Assembly (NCBI GenBank): GCA_934162325.1
Contig: CAKPIH010000042.1
Location: 1 to 9,393 of the forward strand
Length of the DNA stretch: 9,393 nucleotides
DNA from: an uncultured Bacilli bacterium
GTDB lineage: Bacteria > Bacillota_I > Bacilli_A > RF39 > UBA660
Direction: 5' to 3'
Positions 5,594 to 9,393 of this stretch are shown here, piece by piece; the stretch's first letter is position 1; every line of letters begins with the position of its first letter. The notes under the pieces were generated by a model. The model was not told where the DNA came from. It saw only the letters and a program-made list of their open reading frames with translations, and did no database searches. The position numbers were made by a program, and so were the translations under genes.

Positions 5594-7268
5594 CGCCACC
5601 GCCTCCTCCGCCGAAGGAACCGCCTCCTCCGCCACCAGAAGAGAAGCCACCGCCGCCAGAAGAATATGATTCTGCTCTTGACCTAGCAGTACTAGCAGCA
5701 TTTACTGAACGATTCGATAGGTAATTTATATAAAGAATAGTATCTAAATCAATATAATTATTTGGATCTTCTAGTACTTCAGGATATAGGTTTTTTAATT
5801 GTTTTGCCACTTTATCCGCTATTCCAAATATATAAGCAAACATTAGGTATTCATTCCATATATGGACTTCAAGTACTTCTCTTGTATCAATTCTAGAAAA
5901 TTCTTCAAGGAATTTCTTTAATCCATATAATTTAGTACTATCTTCATAGATGGTATCGTCCATAACATTTTTCTTTTTACATTCTTCTTTACTATTTCTT
6001 GTATAAATATGATTATCTTGTTTTAATTTTTCTATTTCTACGGTATTTATTCTTTCAAATAAGTTAAAGAATTTACTATAATTTTTATTACACCATTTTT
6101 CTAATTCTTTGGTTTCTAGGATGCCATCGATACTCGCCTCATGCATAATATCAAATAGTTCTTTTTCTAAAACATTATCAAATGTTGGATTTAATGTAAG
6201 ATTTATACTACTAGTATTTTTATTAAATTTACCAGAGGGTCCGTTTTGGAAAGCTATTTTGTTTTCTTTAACCCATTTTAAGATAATTGAACCAAAGATA
6301 TTTGTTTCTTTATAATTATTAAAAATGTTTTTATTTAATTTTACTAGAGTATTAGCATAGTATATATCTTTATTACATGGTATATCTCTAAATAATTGAG
6401 TGTTTTTCTTATCTATTGTTTTATTATTTTTATAGCCATAACCATTTTTAATAGCACTTTTTATTATTATGATTATAGTAGCAATGGGAACTATAAAGCC
6501 AATAAAACTAGTTATAAAGTCAAATATTTTTGACAATAGTGTTTGTTTACTTTCTGTATATGTTACTGCTCCTTCATTAGCCATATCTAAATACTCTTGA
6601 AATGTTTTATCTACTGCTGTATCTAATGTAAAAGTATTTTCGGGAAACTTTACTAAAATAGTCATATATTCACTACTAGTGACTGTTGATTCAGAATCCA
6701 TTTCGATATAGCCATCATATACATAGGTTGGTGCTCCATATTTGCCATAACCCCATACATCTAATGTATCTGCATATTTGAAATCACTATATATTTTTAT
6801 ATATACTCTTTCTGGTGATGGGTTATAGTCATAAGGAAATAATGTCCAGTAAATCATTTGATAATTATCACTGGTATTTACTACAAAGTTACTGATATCA
6901 TAACTTAGAGTATAGGTATTCTTGCCATAGTTTGTTATACCAAAACATAATTCTACACCATTGTCTATATAGTGAAAGCCATTTTTGTATTTTTTTTCAT
7001 TAAATGAATCGTTGATATTATAATCAGAATTATAAGTATATTCCTTCCCATTCATACTTACTTTAAAGTTACTTATTTTACTTTCTCCTAAATTGTAATA
7101 TGGTTTATATCCTTCAGTACCTTGAGTTAAATTAGTGGTCCACTCTTCGGTTACATGAGCAGTACCATTATTATCGACATAAATTTTCATGTCAATATTA
7201 TTTATTTCATTGGCTAAGATGATACTGGGTACTAAGAATAATACCAAAGTAAATATTATTTTTTTCAT
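5580..7268 (-). CDS. DUF2207 membrane protein with glycine-rich tail
   Basis: 562 residues. A signal peptide (1-19, likely cut after Ala19) is followed by an extracytoplasmic beta-rich DUF2207 domain (about 20-240), a membrane helix (about 249-270) and a cytoplasmic region (about 271-530). The cytoplasmic region includes the family block VHIWNEYLMFAYIFGIADKV (468-487). The C-terminus is almost pure Gly/Ser (537-562). Many DUF2207 proteins have an additional pair of helices within the cytoplasmic part; no such hydrophobic stretch is evident here. The function is unknown. It is often encoded beside LemA, as here, suggesting a shared envelope role. The SD AGGAG is 9 nt before the ATG. Codons of the tail are GC-rich compared with the rest of the gene. 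Confidence 0.9.
   Translation of the reverse strand: MKKIIFTLVLFLVPSIILANEINNIDMKIYVDNNGTAHVTEEWTTNLTQGTEGYKPYYNLGESKISNFKVSMNGKEYTYNSDYNINDSFNEKKYKNGFHYIDNGVELCFGITNYGKNTYTLSYDISNFVVNTSDNYQMIYWTLFPYDYNPSPERVYIKIYSDFKYADTLDVWGYGKYGAPTYVYDGYIEMDSESTVTSSEYMTILVKFPENTFTLDTAVDKTFQEYLDMANEGAVTYTESKQTLLSKIFDFITSFIGFIVPIATIIIIIKSAIKNGYGYKNNKTIDKKNTQLFRDIPCNKDIYYANTLVKLNKNIFNNYKETNIFGSIILKWVKENKIAFQNGPSGKFNKNTSSINLTLNPTFDNVLEKELFDIMHEASIDGILETKELEKWCNKNYSKFFNLFERINTVEIEKLKQDNHIYTRNSKEECKKKNVMDDTIYEDSTKLYGLKKFLEEFSRIDTREVLEVHIWNEYLMFAYIFGIADKVAKQLKNLYPEVLEDPNNYIDLDTILYINYLSNRSVNAASTARSRAESYSSGGGGFSSGGGGGGSFGGGGGGGGFR
5583..5664 (-). repeat. GC-rich glycine-codon repeat with an embedded SD
   Basis: Tandem GGN codons (GGC, GGT, GGA) form a strongly purine-rich, GC-rich block encoding the glycine tail of the DUF2207 protein. 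GGAGGAGGC occurs twice. The copy nearer the 3' end (AGGAGG at 5602-5607) is correctly spaced to act as the ribosome binding site of the next gene. Confidence 0.75.
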
Positions 7269-7285
7269 TTTTGTTCACTCCTATC

Positions 7286-7313
7286 AAAAAAGGACTTATA
7301 TTTAATAAGTCCT
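7286..7313 (-). terminator. Intrinsic terminator between lemA and the DUF2207 gene
   Basis: The minus strand forms a perfect 9-bp stem AGGACTTAT/ATAAGTCCT (7313-7305 with 7299-7291) with a 5-nt loop, then TTTTT (7290-7286). The stem begins within the lemA stop codon. The SD of the DUF2207 gene follows within a few bases. No promoter is evident in the 10 bp between them, so the downstream genes probably depend on read-through. Confidence 0.75.
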
Positions 7314-7875
7314 AAAATTTCACTTGTGGATTTTCTCTATCTTTTTCATCAGCATTAAAGAACTCTAATTTTTCAAATTTAAACATAGAAGCTATTATAC
7401 TTGATGGAAATTGTTCTCTTAAATTGTTATAAGTTAGAACTGTATCATTATAAAATCCTCTAGCATAACTGATTTTGTCTTCTGTTTCTTTTAAGTCAGC
7501 TTGTAATGACATAAAGTTTTCATTAGCCTTTAATTCGGGATAGGCTTCAGATAAAGCAAATAATTTGTTTAATGCACTTGTTACGGCATTAGAAGCTTCT
7601 AATTCTTCGTTAATACCACTAGCAGCAGTCATTTTATTTCTAGCTTCAACTACTTCTTTTAGTGTTTTTTCTTCATGTTTAGCATAACCTTTTACTGTTT
7701 CTACTAAATTAGGAATCATATCACTTCTTCTCTTTAGTTGGACGTCTATTTGAGAGAATTGATCTTTTGCTTTATTTCTAGCATTTATTAAACTATTATA
7801 TACACCAATAGCATAAAATACTAAAATAAGTAAAACTCCTACTACTATGATAATAATTATTGTTCCAATATTCAT
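7312..7875 (-). CDS. lemA: LemA family membrane protein
   Basis: 187 residues. A membrane helix lies at about 4-26, followed by the family signature (YNSLINARNKAKDQFSQIDV, then LKRRSDMIPNLVETVKGYAKHE). The rest is a long helical bundle (LKEVVEARNKMTAA..., NLREQFPSSIIA..., with FFNADE near the end). The topology is expected to be one N-terminal anchor with the bundle on one face of the membrane. The function is not established; genomic pairing with DUF2207 or TPM-domain proteins is common and is seen here. A TTG at 7893 would add six residues, but it falls at the start of the SD itself (AAGGAGGAG); the ATG at 7875 is well spaced behind that SD. Confidence 0.93.
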   Translation of the reverse strand: MNIGTIIIIIVVGVLLILVFYAIGVYNSLINARNKAKDQFSQIDVQLKRRSDMIPNLVETVKGYAKHEEKTLKEVVEARNKMTAASGINEELEASNAVTSALNKLFALSEAYPELKANENFMSLQADLKETEDKISYARGFYNDTVLTYNNLREQFPSSIIASMFKFEKLEFFNADEKDRENPQVKF

Positions 7876-7906
7876 ATTTTTCTCCTCCTTCAATTATTAC
7901 AATTTA

Positions 7907-7935
7907 ATGATATCATAATTTTATCTATTTGTAAA
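7907..7935 (-). promoter_or_regulatory. Promoter of lemA
   Basis: On the minus strand, -35 TTTACA (7935-7930), a 17-bp spacer and -10 TATCAT (7912-7907); each differs from consensus at one position. The -10 box is part of a 10-bp palindrome ATGATATCAT. Most of the element lies in a 27-bp sequence repeated at 8264-8290. Confidence 0.65.
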
Positions 7936-7936
7936 T
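7910..7936 (-). repeat. 27-bp direct repeat, copy downstream of the 79-residue gene
   Basis: Identical over 27 bp to 8264-8290, in the same orientation and 354 bp away. It contains the -35 box and spacer of the lemA promoter. Flanking sequence is not conserved beyond a few bases. Confidence 0.9.
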
Positions 7937-7977
7937 ATTACTATTTCACTTTACTATTTTTTTGTATGTTATTTATT

Positions 7978-8217
7978 CTACTCATATAATAACCACCCGT
8001 ACTTTCTTAAAAGTAAATTATAATCAGAAAAAGTTATTTGACCGTTTCTTACATAGCCTTTGGCTATCATTTCAAAACGATCAAAAGCGAAATCATAATT
8101 AAATTGATCTCCTTCATCTGATAATCTTTCCATTTCTTTTATTTCTTCTTGTAATTCTTTTGGTAATGTTGATGTATCATATTTTATTCTACTATCGTAC
8201 AAAGTCTTCTTATTCAT
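7978..8217 (-). CDS. Small acidic protein of unknown function
   Basis: 79 residues, which I do not recognise. It is charged and probably helical: a stretch rich in Glu/Lys (ELQEEIKEMERLSDEGDQ, about 21-38), then an aromatic segment (FNYDFAFDRFEMIAKGYVRN). The C-terminus is ITFSDYNLLLRKYGWLLYE. No signal peptide, membrane helix or Cys is present. The SD GGGAG lies 9 nt before the ATG. The gene sits alone between trxB and lemA and is bounded on each side by a copy of a perfect 27-bp direct repeat. The upstream copy probably supplies part of its promoter. The acidic, compact look would fit a regulator, antitoxin or adaptor, but no toxin partner is adjacent, so this is only speculation. Confidence 0.7.
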   Translation of the reverse strand: MNKKTLYDSRIKYDTSTLPKELQEEIKEMERLSDEGDQFNYDFAFDRFEMIAKGYVRNGQITFSDYNLLLRKYGWLLYE

Positions 8218-8260
8218 ATTACTACTCTCCCTATAAAATATATATGTTTTTGTTTAATTT

Positions 8261-8289
8261 AGAATATCATAATTTTATCTATTTGTAAA
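8261..8289 (-). promoter_or_regulatory. Candidate promoter of the 79-residue gene
   Basis: On the minus strand, -35 TTTACA (8289-8284), a 17-bp spacer and a weaker -10 TATTCT (8266-8261). The -35 box and spacer are identical to those of the lemA promoter. The element begins 4 bp past the trxB stop codon. Confidence 0.45.
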
Positions 8290-8290
8290 T
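8264..8290 (-). repeat. 27-bp direct repeat, copy upstream of the 79-residue gene
   Basis: Perfect match to 7910-7936 in the same orientation. Together the copies bracket the 79-residue gene and form a 354-bp repeat-gene unit. Confidence 0.9.
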
Positions 8291-8293
8291 GTT

Positions 8294-9175
8294 TTATGAG
8301 TTTTTATTTTCTCTTTTTATTATATTTGAAGCTGCTACTACGGCATCACTAGAGGCTGTACTTAACTGGTAATAATCTTTTTTTATTACATCTCCTATTG
8401 CATATACTTTATCTATATTAGTCATGTAATTAGAGTCTACTATTATATAGTTATTTTCTTTATTTACATTAAATATTTCACTATTAGGAGTACTCCCTAT
8501 GGCTAAGAATACTCCTTCTACTTCTAAGTTATCTTTATTATTTATTATTACTGAGGTTAATTTATTGTTATTTTGATTATACTTAGTTATATTACTATTA
8601 TATAGTACTTTGATATTTTTAGTACTATTTACTTTATCTATTAAATATTTATCAGAGGTTAATTTATCTCTACGATGGATTATTATTACTTCTTTACATA
8701 TTTTTGATAGATATAATGCTTCGGTAAGGGAAGAAGAGCCTCCTCCTACTACAGCTACTTTTTTATCTTTATAGAAGAAACCATCGCATAGGGCACATGT
8801 ACTTATTCCTTTTCCTAGTAATTCTTTTTCATGTTCTAGAGATAACATTCTACTTTTTCTACCTGTTGCTATTACTAGATATTCGTATTTGATATTGTTA
8901 TTTATTATTTTGTTATCTAAATCGATACTTGTTATTTTTTTATTTAATATTTTTACTCCTAATTTAGTTAATTGATTATATATATTCATGGCTAAATCAG
9001 GGCCAGATATTTCTTCATAGCCGGGATAGTTTTCGATACTTGGTATTTCGTTTAATACTCCTCCTGGAATATTATCTTCAACTACTAGGACATCTAGTCC
9101 TCCTCTTTTTAAATAAATACCCGCAGTCATACCTGCTATTCCTGAGCCTAATATTACTACTTTATGTTCTTCCAT
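8294..9175 (-). CDS. trxB: Thioredoxin reductase (NADPH, FAD-dependent)
   Basis: Transfers electrons from NADPH through FAD and a disulfide to thioredoxin in the cytoplasm. The 293 residues show an N-terminal FAD site VVILGSGIAGMTAG (6-19), the redox centre C127-A-L-C130-D-G, an NADPH site VVGGGSSS (142-149), HRRD (167-170) and the C-terminal FAD motif AIGDV (259-263). Two positions depart from the usual pattern: GGGDSA is GGGSSS, and HRRDxxRA lacks the final Arg-Ala. The essential cysteines and the two Arg after His167 remain. It is a little shorter than the common length of about 310. AGGAGG is 5 nt before the ATG and lies inside the end of lgt; the genes overlap by 19 nt. No terminator follows. 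Confidence 0.9.
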   Translation of the reverse strand: MEEHKVVILGSGIAGMTAGIYLKRGGLDVLVVEDNIPGGVLNEIPSIENYPGYEEISGPDLAMNIYNQLTKLGVKILNKKITSIDLDNKIINNNIKYEYLVIATGRKSRMLSLEHEKELLGKGISTCALCDGFFYKDKKVAVVGGGSSSLTEALYLSKICKEVIIIHRRDKLTSDKYLIDKVNSTKNIKVLYNSNITKYNQNNNKLTSVIINNKDNLEVEGVFLAIGSTPNSEIFNVNKENNYIIVDSNYMTNIDKVYAIGDVIKKDYYQLSTASSDAVVAASNIIKRENKNS

Positions 9176-9393
9176 TTAATCCTCCTATATATTATTCCTA
9201 TTATTCCTATTAATATTAATATTATTGATACTATTTGACTTATTCTAAATACTCCTAAATATAGGCTATCTGTTCTTAAGCCCTCTATTATTAATCTACC
9301 TATTCCATACCAGATAAAATATATATATAATAATAGACCGGTATGTTTAAAGTTATCTTTCTTTCTTACTATTAATAATATTATAAAACCTAT
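9157..9393 (-). CDS. lgt: Prolipoprotein diacylglyceryl transferase, C-terminal part
   Basis: The last 78 codons of a gene that continues beyond the window. Lgt transfers diacylglyceryl from phosphatidylglycerol to the lipobox cysteine of prolipoproteins, in the cytoplasmic membrane. The visible signature is WYGIGRLIIEGLRTDSLYLG, with the conserved YGxxRxxIExLRTDSL motif. It is followed by the last membrane helix (SQIVSIILILIGIIGIIY) and a short basic tail. The stop TAG (9159-9157) lies inside trxB, so the two genes overlap by 19 nt and are expected to be translationally coupled. The lgt-trxB order is common in Bacillota. Confidence 0.92.
   Translation of the reverse strand: MGFIILLIVRKKDNFKHTGLLLYIYFIWYGIGRLIIEGLRTDSLYLGVFRISQIVSIILILIGIIGIIYRRIKWKNIK

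Noticed and set aside
5594..5701. N-terminal 36 residues (Leu/Val/Ala/Glu-rich) of a longer reading of the YgjP-like gene
   Set aside because: This is the glycine tail of the DUF2207 gene read in another frame; a well-spaced SD and GTG exist at 5593.
6109..6315. 68-codon plus-strand frame
   Set aside because: Antisense to the DUF2207 cytoplasmic domain; no family resemblance.
7876..7893. TTG start of lemA giving six extra residues
   Set aside because: The TTG-AAG-GAG-GAG codons are the SD itself; the ATG at 7875 follows at proper spacing.
7910..8290. CRISPR array or insertion sequence
   Set aside because: Only two repeat copies, with a coding gene rather than spacers between them; no transposase and no terminal inverted repeats.

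Overview
The window is AT-rich, uses TGG for Trp with no sign of UGA recoding, has Shine-Dalgarno (SD) sites of the AGGAGG type, and carries Bacillota-type genes. These include an Lgt-TrxB pair, a GluRS next to a tRNA-Gln, RimM, a TrmH-family methylase and a LemA/DUF2207 pair. I infer a low-GC member of the Bacilli or a related gut lineage (RF39/Erysipelotrichia-like); the species cannot be read from this stretch.

Nearly everything is on the minus strand, so transcription runs from high to low coordinates. At the right edge, the 3' end of lgt overlaps trxB. A 79-residue gene of unknown function follows; it lies between two perfect 27-bp direct repeats, each carrying promoter-like elements. 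Next comes a chain of lemA, a DUF2207 membrane protein, a YgjP-type zinc hydrolase, an ASCH protein, a TrmH/SpoU-type RNA methyltransferase and rimM. These are tightly packed or overlapping, with an intrinsic terminator hairpin between lemA and the DUF2207 gene. Downstream lie tRNA-Gln(CUG) with its own promoter and encoded CCA, a bidirectional terminator, and gltX. The only plus-strand gene is a 49-codon Gly/Tyr-rich one-helix protein between gltX and the tRNA. A monocistronic DUF362 gene follows gltX.

At the left edge is the start of another gene with a strong promoter and SD. Its reading frame is interrupted after 14 codons by a run of 11 G (minus strand). It becomes open to the window edge if one G is removed. 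This looks like a contingency (phase-variable) locus, or less interestingly a homopolymer error, and is the most notable signal here.

Together the genes serve translation (GluRS, tRNA-Gln, RimM, RNA methylase), the cell envelope and redox balance (Lgt, TrxB, LemA, DUF2207). Several starts were moved from the longest possible ORF on SD evidence: gltX 2913, rimM 3823, trmH-type 4550, ygjP-type 5593 (GTG) and lemA 7875. Intergenic stretches are short; none exceeds 300 bases without a gene.
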